A stretch of DNA of 21,110 nt from positions 1-21,110 of the IMG/VR virus record IMGVR_UViG_3300030329_005272; one strand, given 5' to 3'. The notes beneath the pieces are model-generated. The model ran no database searches, was not told the DNA's origin, and worked only from the letters and a program-made list of their open reading frames with translations. Every line of letters starts with the position of its first letter. The first letter of the stretch is position 1. Shown piece by piece: positions 1 to 5,029 of the stretch. The stretch comes from a virus. A program made the position numbers and the translations under genes.

Positions 1-292
1 CCCGCTGAACGTAGTCGCGGTCTAGGCGTTGAAAAGATCCCCACTGGCGGAACCAGTCGCCCGAAACCATATGCCTGACCAAATCCATTCCGGCAGCATT
101 GTCCAGATCGCCGGTTTCGTCGGCTGATCGTTTTGAATGGATTGCGACGTGGCCCCGTTCGGCGTAGCAGCCGTTTCCGGCAAGATCACACGGTGGGCAA
201 GTCAAGCCGGTTGGGCGATAGGTGGCAGCAACAGGTCCGGTTTTGCGGTCACCGGAAACCCTGACAACTTTAGTTTGTTGTAATGCGTACAT
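1..292 (-). CDS. Cys-motif phage/plasmid-type protein, 3' end cut by window edge
   Basis: A leftward reading frame opens with ATG at 292 and runs without a stop off the left edge, giving 97 N-terminal residues. GGGAG lies six bases upstream of the ATG and supports this start. The protein carries CPPCDLAGNGCYAERGH (about residues 32-48) followed by RHMVSGDW (about 75-82). This cysteine-plus-GNGCYA pattern resembles a family of uncharacterised phage and plasmid proteins (gene-product-88 type) with a C..C...GNGCYA signature and a later SGD motif. That family match is from memory, and no biochemical function is known to me. A consensus-like leftward promoter lies at 414-443, so the gene is divergent from the HTH gene at 460. 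The missing C-terminus prevents a firmer call. Confidence 0.72.
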   Translation of the reverse strand, partial: MYALQQTKVVRVSGDRKTGPVAATYRPTGLTCPPCDLAGNGCYAERGHVAIHSKRSADETGDLDNAAGMDLVRHMVSGDWFRQWGSFQRLDRDYVQR

Positions 293-361
293 TGTCGTCT
301 CCCGCGATAGTTTCCGGTCGCGTTGTCCGGATCTGATCTCTTGCGGCTGACCAGTTAACCA

Positions 362-390
362 TTGACGTCTCAGCGTCTGTTTAGTATTAT
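362..390 (+). promoter_or_regulatory. sigma70-type promoter for the 460 gene
   Basis: TTGACG (362-367), a 17-base spacer, then TATTAT (385-390). This is close to the bacterial vegetative consensus and is oriented toward the HTH gene starting at 460, leaving a leader of about 60 bases. It faces the leftward promoter at 414-443, so the two transcripts would overlap at their 5' ends. Confidence 0.6.
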
Positions 391-413
391 CGTTACGTGG
401 TAAGTGTTAAGTC

Positions 414-443
414 ATAATATTATCTTTACGGCGCAATTGTCAA
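414..443 (-). promoter_or_regulatory. sigma70-type promoter for the leftward 1-292 gene
   Basis: On the minus strand TTGACA (plus 438-443), an 18-base spacer, then TATTAT (plus 414-419). The -35 box lies inside the palindrome at 433-447. The arrangement recurs at 2722-2749. Confidence 0.5.
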
Positions 444-447
444 TTGC
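433..447. repeat. palindrome GCAATTG-T-CAATTGC, operator-like
   Basis: Perfect 7-bp arms around one base. It lies between the rightward promoter and the 460 start codon and contains the -35 box of the leftward promoter, so a bound protein could affect both transcripts. A near copy sits at 2739-2753 with one mismatch. The 22-base segments 432-453 and 2738-2759 differ at one base. Confidence 0.6.
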
Positions 448-459
448 ATTTGAGGGAAA

Positions 460-813
460 ATGTTAAAAATGTCAGAAAATCCTAAAAAGTTCCGAAAACC
501 GGTTGGTGCGGAGAAGCGTTTGGTTTGCGTAACCTATTCGACGATAGCTAGTTGGGTCGGTCTGACGAAATCTACGGTGGTTCAGTATGCTCATGCCGGC
601 CATTTCGATTCGAGTGATTTGGAATCAATAATCGGCTGGGTAAATGGCCGTAGAGCGAAGCTTGGATTGCCTTTGTTGGGGGATGATTCATCGGCTGAGG
701 CGTCGGTTTCTGGGTCCGTTGGTGTGGCGCCAGAGCGCCGAATTCCGGAATCGGGGTTGCCAGTTGTTTCAGGTGGTGGCTATGATCCGCTGACGGGTTC
801 GTTTTCGGGGTGA
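460..813 (+). CDS. small helix-turn-helix DNA-binding protein
   Basis: 117 residues. Residues about 25-65 contain a tyrosine-rich helix-turn-helix-like segment (YSTIASWVGLTKSTVVQYAH, then an acidic patch and GWVNGRRAKLGLP), which suggests sequence-specific DNA binding. The C-terminal 45 residues are Ser/Gly/Pro-rich and probably disordered. The start is ambiguous: GAGGG lies three bases before ATG 460 and twelve before an in-frame ATG at 469. The gene is four bases upstream of the 818 gene and probably co-transcribed with it from the 362-390 promoter. A palindrome at 433-447 could be an autoregulatory operator; that is inference. A decayed copy of its first codons and leader appears at 2738-2896. 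The exact family is not recognised. Confidence 0.72.
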   Translation: MLKMSENPKKFRKPVGAEKRLVCVTYSTIASWVGLTKSTVVQYAHAGHFDSSDLESIIGWVNGRRAKLGLPLLGDDSSAEASVSGSVGVAPERRIPESGLPVVSGGGYDPLTGSFSG

Positions 814-817
814 GTCA

Positions 818-1831
818 ATGTCTAAAAAAAAGACAGTCAAACACGGCAGGGGCGTTTCTAATGGAGTGGTCGGCTCTGAGGTTGGTGTGTCTGGTAGCGG
901 GGATACTTCTGACGATCGCGCTGAACTGGTCGGACACCCCTCAGGCGTAGGCGGCGAAGGTGCTTGCGTCGTTTCCTCGGCAACCATTTCCCCCGATAAC
1001 CCTAAAGACTCTAGAAGTAACTCCAGGCAGCCTAGAACCGATAGAGGCATTGAAGGCGGTTCGACGGACAGCGATGGCTCTGAATCTCGGGCTGAGGCTC
1101 GGGCTGAGGCTCGACCTGAATCTCGGGCTGAATCCGTTGAGAGGGAACGTGGGAACGTGCCATCGGACCCGGTGGCCGTCGACCTAGGCGATATCCCGCT
1201 CTCGGATCTACTACGCACGCGAGAGTCTAAATCTCAGGCTTCCAGGCGTTGGTATGAGGCCGGTCAGAAGAAAGAGACCGAGAATTACCGTGACGAAGTC
1301 CGCCGTGAGTGCCGGAAAGCTGGTATGGACCGGCAAGATTCTGTGGATGAGGCATGGCGTCGATGTCTGCTGGCGTTTCCTCCACCCGAACTACCAAAGG
1401 TAGAGATGCCGCCGATAGAAATACCAGAGCCAGTGTCTGAAACGTTCCAGGACGTCGATGCGGCGTTAGAAGAGGATGAGACGCCAGAAACCCCTAGGGG
1501 AATCACCGGTTTGGGCGAAATCCCCGAGGGTTGGCCGGCCCTACCAGCTAATGCAAACCTCTCCAAGGAAATAGCTTGGGTACAAGCCAATCGACTATTG
1601 ATAGTAACGGGCGATGAAGAGTGCGCCACCGTCGATCTCTCGGCCGCAAACACGCCAGCCCCTTCTTACGCAACCCTCGGCTGGCTCGAAACATCAATAC
1701 GGGCTTATAGCAAGTACTGCGATATCGCCGCGAAAGCCACGGCGAAGGATGAAGGCGAGAAAGAATTGGTACGCCGCGAGCGTAAATTAATTGCAACGGT
1801 CCGGTCAGTGCTCGAAGAAGTTGCCGGATGA
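818..1831 (+). CDS. hypothetical protein with conserved C-terminal domain
   Basis: 337 residues. The first ~130 are Ser/Gly/Asp-rich low-complexity sequence containing a short Arg-Ala-Glu repeat (about residues 90-106). The middle is charged and Pro-rich. The C-terminal ~105 residues (IPEGWPALPANANL, then EIAWVQANRLLIV, PSYATLGWLETSIR and a final charged helix) look like a conserved folded domain that I associate with planctomycete proteins of unknown function. GGGTGAG overlapping the upstream stop serves as ribosome binding site, and the gene follows the HTH gene by four bases, so the two form an operon. No catalytic motif is visible. The tract with both strands open around 770-1220 reflects repetitive codons; the plus-strand frame is preferred because of operon position and the conserved C-terminus. 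Confidence 0.75.
   Translation: MSKKKTVKHGRGVSNGVVGSEVGVSGSGDTSDDRAELVGHPSGVGGEGACVVSSATISPDNPKDSRSNSRQPRTDRGIEGGSTDSDGSESRAEARAEARPESRAESVERERGNVPSDPVAVDLGDIPLSDLLRTRESKSQASRRWYEAGQKKETENYRDEVRRECRKAGMDRQDSVDEAWRRCLLAFPPPELPKVEMPPIEIPEPVSETFQDVDAALEEDETPETPRGITGLGEIPEGWPALPANANLSKEIAWVQANRLLIVTGDEECATVDLSAANTPAPSYATLGWLETSIRAYSKYCDIAAKATAKDEGEKELVRRERKLIATVRSVLEEVAG
1086..1133 (+). repeat. four tandem 12-bp units within the 818 gene
   Basis: Units resemble CTCGGGCTGAGG. Units one and two are identical and three and four diverge slightly. In frame they encode an Arg-Ala-Glu-type tetrapeptide repeat in the disordered part of the protein, a likely site of length variation by slippage. Confidence 0.8.
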
Positions 1832-1912
1832 ACGCCAGGAATCCATTGCATTGACCGTCTCAAAGCCGTGCAACTCTTACCTAAGACTATACAACTTGCC
1901 TAGTGTGCCAAA

Positions 1913-1930
1913 AATGCAACGCGTTGCATT
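1913..1930. promoter_or_regulatory. perfect 18-bp palindrome, candidate operator
   Basis: AATGCAACGCGTTGCATT is its own reverse complement. It lies between the stop at 1831 and the ATG at 1989, about 60 bases before that start. An imperfect inverted repeat (TTGCG...GCGCAA) follows at about 1933-1951. No T-run follows, so an operator is likelier than a terminator. Confidence 0.55.
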
Positions 1931-1988
1931 CTTTGCGTGCCAATTGCGCAACAAAATTAAATATTTGGTCATTTTGCGGGAAATACTT

Positions 1989-2255
1989 ATGGCCGAGAAT
2001 GCATTTAGGTCAGTCGCAACTCGTAGAGCGATTGCGGTTGCTTCGCTTGTGCAAGAGTTTAGCAAGGGAGTGTGTGTATCCGTGTTTGTTGACTACGACC
2101 TAAATCTGGTTAGGTGGGTTTGTCACCACGAGAGTGCGCTGTCATCAATGGCCACTGAGGGTACGGTGACCATTGATGATTTGCTTTGTTCGGACGCCGA
2201 GATGCTGTCCGCAACTGCACAATCGCTGGCCGACGTTAGCTTGGGTCCAAGCTAA
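1989..2255 (+). CDS. small hypothetical protein, convergent with the next gene
   Basis: 88 residues. ATG 1989 is preceded by GCGGGAA about five bases upstream, so it is preferred over starts further upstream in the same frame, which would read through the operator-like palindrome. The protein starts MAENAFRSVATRRAIAVASL and has an alternating hydrophobic middle (VCVSVFVDYDLNLVRWVC) and an acidic tail. No motif is recognised. Its last seven codons lie within the palindrome shared with the convergent gene, so both products end in VSL-x-PS. This sharing and the sensible ribosome site are the main support that it is real. Confidence 0.55.
   Translation: MAENAFRSVATRRAIAVASLVQEFSKGVCVSVFVDYDLNLVRWVCHHESALSSMATEGTVTIDDLLCSDAEMLSATAQSLADVSLGPS
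2236..2255. terminator. 20-bp palindrome containing both convergent stop codons
   Basis: TTAGCTTGG, GT, CCAAGCTAA. The plus-strand TAA (2253-2255) and the minus-strand TAA (2236-2238) form the two ends. It could fold as a hairpin in both transcripts. No T-run is adjacent, so the terminator function is inferred from its position. Confidence 0.45.
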
Positions 2256-2628
2256 CCGACCAGTCGCTAACAAGTCCCAGGGATCCGTCACTGTACGTTA
2301 CCCATATTTTGCCTCGCTCGCTTGCCCATTGTATCAAAGCAGCTTTAGCGACTTTTGGCTGATCTCCCATTTCCACGCAATCGCATGCATCGAGTACTGT
2401 ATGCTGCTGGTCGATCGGGATTTCGGCAAGCATGGATTGCACTTCCTCATCTCCGGCAATCCATGCTTGCCACCACTCAATTGTGCCGCTGTCCGCCAAA
2501 TAGATACCACGGTCTGCGTCGTAAGTGATTCCATCGTCCTGCGCGGTTAGGTCGCGCAGGACGTCGCTTGCGTAAGATGTGTGGCATAGATTGATTGTCT
2601 CCCACGTTGTCTTGTTGATAATTTGCAT
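2236..2628 (-). CDS. hypothetical acidic protein, leftward
   Basis: 130 residues from ATG at 2628, chosen because AGGAGAGAG lies just upstream; a longer frame to 2742 would start inside the promoter. The product is acidic, with YDADRGIYLADSGTIEWWQA near residues 36-55 and a Trp-rich C-terminal region (IQWASERGKIWVTYSDGSLG). The short pattern G-x-Y-L...I-x-W-x-x-W-x-A also occurs in the small protein at 8180, a weak hint of a shared family. No function is recognised. Expression is probably strong from the consensus promoter at 2722-2749, with a leader of about 90 bases that can form a short GCACG/CGTGC hairpin before the ribosome site. Confidence 0.68.
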   Translation of the reverse strand: MQIINKTTWETINLCHTSYASDVLRDLTAQDDGITYDADRGIYLADSGTIEWWQAWIAGDEEVQSMLAEIPIDQQHTVLDACDCVEMGDQPKVAKAALIQWASERGKIWVTYSDGSLGLVSDWSVSLDPS

Positions 2629-2721
2629 TTTGACTCTCTCCTGCACGTACACGGCGTGCAACCGTGCTAGCCACAGTAGCCGACTAGCTGGCTGATAATA
2701 ACGCTCTAGTGTTGGCGTCCC

Positions 2722-2749
2722 ATTATACCTTATACGTCGCAATTGTCAA
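2722..2749 (-). promoter_or_regulatory. consensus sigma70 promoter for the 2236-2628 gene
   Basis: On the minus strand TTGACA (plus 2744-2749), a 16-base spacer, then TATAAT (plus 2722-2727). Both boxes match the consensus exactly. The -35 lies in an imperfect copy of the 433-447 palindrome, so the same regulator may act here. Confidence 0.7.
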
Positions 2750-2766
2750 TTACATTTGATGAAAAG

Positions 2767-2896
2767 GTGATAAAAATAAAAAAAATAAAAAAACGTCCGA
2801 AAACCTGCTGATGCAGTTGCCGGGTCCGCATCAGCGTCTGTTGTAGTTGATGCAATGGGTGACCTATGGGCCACTGGAGTGTCTGGTGGTCAGTGA
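2767..2896 (+). pseudogene. decayed partial copy of the start of the 460 HTH gene
   Basis: The segment after the duplicated palindrome aligns with the leader and first codons of the gene at 460: the CAATTTGA-type lead-in, a GTGATAAAAAT counterpart of ATGTTAAAAAT, then a CCGAAAACC counterpart of the codons for R-K-P. A poly-A run puts the start and the later codons in different frames. After the shift a short open stretch (RKPADAVAGSASASVVVDA...) continues to TGA at 2894-2896. The HTH part is absent. I infer a truncated, frameshifted duplicate. Confidence 0.4.
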
Positions 2897-3122
2897 CGGG
2901 CTGCCAGTCATCACTCGGAGCTCCTGTCCGCAACTGCCAAATGCCGACGTCTAGCACGAGGTTTCCGGAATTCCAACCAGACCCCCACCCCCGTCGAGTG
3001 GGACTCCAGTACGTACATCCCTCCCACCCCACATCAAATTTTCAGTCACGCCCCGGTGTCCATCCCTAACCTATACCGGCCTTGCATTCCTGAGTGCTCT
3101 GGATGTGGATGCCATCCTATTT

Positions 3123-3156
3123 CAGCTTTAATGATGTACAAACAAGTGTAAAGCTG
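3123..3156. repeat. inverted repeat CAGCTTTA / TAAAGCTG
   Basis: Eight-base arms separated by 18 bases (3131-3148). It lies near the start of the repeat-rich gene-free region. Function unknown. Confidence 0.5.
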
Positions 3157-3206
3157 GGCATCATATATGCTTTGGTCTTTGTTGTTTTCACAGCCGACAT
3201 ACGAGT

Positions 3207-3331
3207 AGCTGTCTGAAATGAGCTGTCTGAAACTGACTGCTTGTTTTCAGACAGTCAATGGATTGCGATAGCCTGCAATTCATAGCTTCCTTGCGGCTGT
3301 CTGTGCTGTCTGACTGACGAATTTTCAGACA
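3207..3331. repeat. cluster of CTGTCTG(AAA) motifs, iteron-like
   Basis: AGCTGTCTGAAA occurs twice 14 bp apart (3207-3218, 3221-3232). TTTTCAGACAG appears on the opposite strand (3244-3254). CTGTCTG occurs at 3297-3303 and 3306-3313, and TTTTCAGACA at 3322-3331. Six sites in 125 bp with mixed orientation suggest protein-binding sites for a regulator or initiator. Confidence 0.6.
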
Positions 3332-3401
3332 CCACTCCTTTAGGAGATGTGCTTTAGTTTTCGGTTAAGTTAGTTATTTTGCAGATCATCAGATCGAGCT
3401 T

Positions 3402-3537
3402 GCACGAAATATTGCCAACAATCGTGCCACGAAAAAAATCTTTCGTGCTGCGAAAAAATTCTGCTCTAGGTTTCCCGGTGCGAGATCACCTCTTCTCTTG
3501 CACGAATTCCATCCCGGCGAAACCGTTCTTTTCGTGC
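3402..3537. repeat. cluster of GCACGAA / TTCGTGC motifs
   Basis: GCACGAAA at 3402-3409, TCGTGC and CACGAAA around 3422-3436, TTTCGTGC at 3441-3448, GCACGAA at 3500-3506 and TTTTCGTGC ending at 3537. The sites occur in both orientations with A-runs between them. This is distinct from the CTGTCTG cluster just before it. Confidence 0.6.
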
Positions 3538-3580
3538 ATTCTCCGCTTAGTATCTTTGGTGTGGTTGTATTTTCTTCAAC

Positions 3581-3606
3581 ATTGATGCATAATATTGATG
3601 CATAAT
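3581..3606. repeat. perfect tandem pair of the 13-mer ATTGATGCATAAT
   Basis: Two identical head-to-tail copies, each with the palindromic core ATGCAT. The pair sits about 35 bases beyond the terminator of the leftward 3691-3921 gene. Confidence 0.75.
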
Positions 3607-3640
3607 ATGGTCGTCCGTTCCTGCGGATGATTGAAGAAAA

Positions 3641-3676
3641 GCGAGACCCGGGAAGTGTAGAGCTTCCCGGGTTCGC
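3641..3676 (-). terminator. rho-independent terminator of the leftward HTH gene
   Basis: CCCGGGAAG (3647-3655) and CTTCCCGGG (3663-3671) with a 7-base loop, extended by GCGA/TCGC at the base. Read leftward the hairpin is followed by a T-rich tract (CGCTTTTCTT), placing it 15-50 bases after the stop of the 3691-3921 gene. Confidence 0.8.
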
Positions 3677-3690
3677 ACTTGCGGCGTTAC

Positions 3691-3921
3691 TCAGGCGTCA
3701 TGTGACACCTCGCTTTCGTTGGCATTCAACTCCTTAGTTTGCCACTGTTCGAGTAGCTGCCAGTCATACAGCACAGATTTTCCGATTCTCATACAGGGAA
3801 TCGGCCCCCGCGGCTGCGAATGTTCCCAGAGCCATCGCTCTGATTTGCCGAAGAATTCGGCGGCGGTGTCGCGAGTGTTTCGAAGTCGCGACTGCTTCGG
3901 TACGGTGATGGCCGTTGACAT
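3691..3921 (-). CDS. AlpA/excisionase-type helix-turn-helix protein
   Basis: 76 residues from ATG at 3921, with AGGAG eight bases upstream. A GTG nine bases earlier overlaps that ribosome site and is rejected. Residues about 17-66 form a winged-HTH pattern (RNTRDTAAEFFGKSERWLWE, then RIGKSVLYDWQLLEQWQTKE) as in HTH_17 proteins, which include phage excisionases and AlpA-type regulators. The acidic tail is short. It is transcribed away from the late-direction genes, ends at a strong terminator, and shares its upstream region with the paired ACCGTCA repeats and the operator-covered promoter at 4150-4179. It is therefore a good candidate for a regulator of this switch. Excisionase is possible, but no integrase or att site is seen in the window. 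Confidence 0.75.
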   Translation of the reverse strand: MSTAITVPKQSRLRNTRDTAAEFFGKSERWLWEHSQPRGPIPCMRIGKSVLYDWQLLEQWQTKELNANESEVSHDA

Positions 3922-3942
3922 TGTCTGCACTCCTTCAGGTTC

Positions 3943-3965
3943 ACCAGATGCGAATTGCGTCTGGT
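3943..3965. promoter_or_regulatory. ACCAGA / TCTGGT inverted repeat, candidate operator
   Basis: Six-base arms (3943-3948, 3960-3965) with an AT-rich core containing GAATT. It lies about 10 bases upstream of the ribosome site of the leftward HTH gene, where binding could block its transcription or translation. Confidence 0.45.
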
Positions 3966-3978
3966 TTGACCATCAGGA

Positions 3979-4004
3979 AACCGTCAGAAAAAAGAATGAC
4001 GGTT
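3979..4004. promoter_or_regulatory. AACCGTCA-N10-TGACGGTT inverted pair, first copy
   Basis: Perfect 8-bp arms (3979-3986, 3997-4004) around an A-rich spacer. A second copy with a 17-base spacer lies at 4058-4089. Both lie between the divergent HTH gene and the 4151 promoter. Confidence 0.6.
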
Positions 4005-4057
4005 GGCTATGACTGCCTGATTGATGTTTACTGTTGCAGGTGGCGGCAATCTTCGGG

Positions 4058-4089
4058 ACCGTCAGAAATCGCCAGAAAAGATGACGGTT
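4058..4089. promoter_or_regulatory. ACCGTCA-N17-TGACGGT inverted pair, second copy
   Basis: Seven-base arms (4058-4064, 4082-4088) identical to the core of the first copy. Half-sites of the two copies start 78-85 bases apart. This arrangement is typical of cooperative repressor sites, though nothing here names the protein. Confidence 0.6.
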
Positions 4090-4104
4090 CGGACTTCTCG
4101 GCGT

Positions 4105-4140
4105 AGCAGTCGTTTCTTGCCGGGCGGCTGCTCTTTTTTT
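4105..4140 (+). terminator. candidate rho-independent terminator before the late-direction promoter
   Basis: AGCAGTC (4105-4111) pairs with GGCTGCT (4126-4132), with one G-U pair and a 15-base loop, followed by seven T residues (4134-4140). It would stop rightward transcription just before the promoter at 4151, insulating it from upstream reads. No rightward gene ends immediately upstream. Confidence 0.5.
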
Positions 4141-4149
4141 ATTGAAAAC

Positions 4150-4179
4150 ATAGACACGTCGTGGCGACGTGTCTATAAT
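4150..4179 (+). promoter_or_regulatory. rightward promoter overlapped by a 27-bp operator palindrome
   Basis: TAGACA (4151-4156), a 17-base spacer and TATAAT (4174-4179) make a near-consensus promoter. ATAGACACGTCG (4150-4161), TGG, CGACGTGTCTAT (4165-4176) are perfect 12-bp arms covering the whole -35 box, the spacer and half of the -10 box. A dimer bound here would occlude polymerase. It is oriented to drive the gene chain beginning at 4225/4326. Confidence 0.75.
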
Positions 4180-4224
4180 GTCGTTCTTCCTGTGGCGTCA
4201 TCCCTGATTTCTTTTTGGTGCTTT

Positions 4225-4329
4225 ATGATCGATGGAATTGAATCAATGCTGATGGCCTTGGCTTTGGTCTTAGGGAAAGAAGAGGACTGGTTGGTTCGTC
4301 AGGTGAATTCCATTAGAGGGCAGAGATGA
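4225..4329 (+). CDS. possible 34-residue leader peptide/small ORF
   Basis: ATG 4225 opens a 34-codon frame (MIDGIESMLMALALVLGKEE, then a Trp/Arg-containing tail) whose TGA overlaps the ATG of the next gene as ATGA. This is the same coupling used by most genes of the chain. A weak GGTG lies four bases upstream of the start. It is the first frame after the operator-covered promoter. The evidence is the overlap and the position, not similarity. Confidence 0.4.
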   Translation: MIDGIESMLMALALVLGKEEDWLVRQVNSIRGQR

Positions 4330-4628
4330 GACGAGTAGAGATTACTCCCGGCCAGCAGTTCGGGGTGTTTACGGTTATTCGAGAGGCTTCCCGCTCGGGA
4401 GAGAAGCGAATGGTTCATTGCCGCTGCTCTTGCGGTAATACGAGGATCGTCCGGCTCGGAAGTCTTCGGTCAGGCCACACTCAGAGCTGTGGAGAGTGTG
4501 GATACCTTTCGTATAAGGGTAAGAAGAAGTCGGTTTCAGCTTGGTCCAAAGAGCACAAGATCAATGAGAGCACTTTGCGTTCTCGGCTCAAGAACATGTC
4601 ACTTAAAGAAGCATTGGAGAAGAAATGA
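4326..4628 (+). CDS. HNH-less homing-endonuclease-type DNA-binding protein
   Basis: 100 residues. The N-terminal half (GQQFGVFTVI near 9-18, then a CRCSCG zinc-knuckle-like cluster near 32-37 and SCGEC near 54-58) matches the N-terminal domain of the HNH enzyme nested in the terminase intein ([20 protein letters not shown]). The C-terminal 32 residues (SVSAWSKEHKINESTLRSRL, then SLKEAL) match that enzyme's final helix-turn-helix segment ([26 protein letters not shown]). The nuclease core between them, about 95 residues in the other protein, is missing. It is therefore probably a DNA-binding protein, either a domesticated regulator or a deletion remnant. The coding frame is intact, coupled by ATGA on both sides, and lies directly behind the 4150-4179 promoter. 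Confidence 0.75.
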   Translation: MRRVEITPGQQFGVFTVIREASRSGEKRMVHCRCSCGNTRIVRLGSLRSGHTQSCGECGYLSYKGKKKSVSAWSKEHKINESTLRSRLKNMSLKEALEKK

Positions 4629-5029
4629 ACGATCGAAATGTACTTGCAGTTCAAGAACAGTGGACTAAGCGTTGCGATGAGGCCGCGGTGGATAAGCCGT
4701 TGGCTATTGGTGCGTTTGGGCCATTGATTGCCGTTATCCTTCCAGTACTGATGGAGTGGCTGGTAGGCAAGCTTGGAAACCAGTCCAAGGAAGAAGTTGT
4801 TAAGTGCGCCAAGGAGCTGAACTGGTGGCAGAAGACCATTCTGGGCATCCGAGCTAAGCGGGCTGCTCGATCGAAACGCAAGAAGCTCGGACTTTCGAAG
4901 GAAGATTCCGACGAAGCTGCTGAATTTGCTACGCAGCAGTTGATTTCGGGTATCGATGAGATGCCCGAGATGGTGGACGACCTTGTTAATGAAGCCGACG
5001 AGAACAAGGAAGGATTAAGTCTCATATGA
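4625..5029 (+). CDS. one-helix membrane protein, unknown role
   Basis: 134 residues, starting in an ATGA overlap with GGAGAAGA upstream. Residues about 26-48 (LAIGAFGPLIAVILPVLMEW...) form one hydrophobic segment long enough to span a membrane. A Lys/Arg-rich stretch (about 74-88) follows and then a strongly acidic C-terminal third. Size and topology would allow a holin-like or other lysis-associated role, since a protease and signal-peptide proteins lie downstream in the same chain. That is inference; no holin family is recognised. Confidence 0.65.
   Translation: MNDRNVLAVQEQWTKRCDEAAVDKPLAIGAFGPLIAVILPVLMEWLVGKLGNQSKEEVVKCAKELNWWQKTILGIRAKRAARSKRKKLGLSKEDSDEAAEFATQQLISGIDEMPEMVDDLVNEADENKEGLSLI

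Larger units (their letters stand above)
2897..3640. other. gene-free stretch with repeats and possible origin or operators
   Basis: About 740 bases with no convincing gene on either strand. Open frames here lack ribosome sites and have unlikely composition. It holds an inverted repeat (3123-3156), a CTGTCTG cluster (3207-3331), a GCACGAA/TTCGTGC cluster (3402-3537) and a tandem 13-mer (3581-3606), listed separately. Such clustering fits a replication origin, partition site or operator region. Which one cannot be decided from sequence alone. Confidence 0.5.

Noticed and set aside
769-1218. 149-codon leftward frame opposite the 818 gene
   Set aside because: Ser/Arg/Thr-biased mirror of the repetitive codons of the plus-strand gene, with no ribosome site or operon context.
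2730-3032. 100-codon leftward frame and overlapping rightward 67-codon frame (2866-3069)
   Set aside because: Odd composition, no ribosome site, and the leftward frame overlaps a consensus promoter.
3207-3537. CRISPR-like array
   Set aside because: Repeat cores are only 7-12 bp, in mixed orientation with irregular spacing, and no cas genes are present.
4098-4125. Similarity of CGGCGTAGCAG-Y-CGTTTC to 163-180 in the leftward edge gene
   Set aside because: One 18-base near match is expected by chance at about this frequency in a window of this size, and the surrounding frame has a nearby stop.
4021-4224. Long upstream extension of the 4225 frame
   Set aside because: It would read through the terminator-like hairpin, the promoter and the operator; only the short 4225 start is compatible with these sites.
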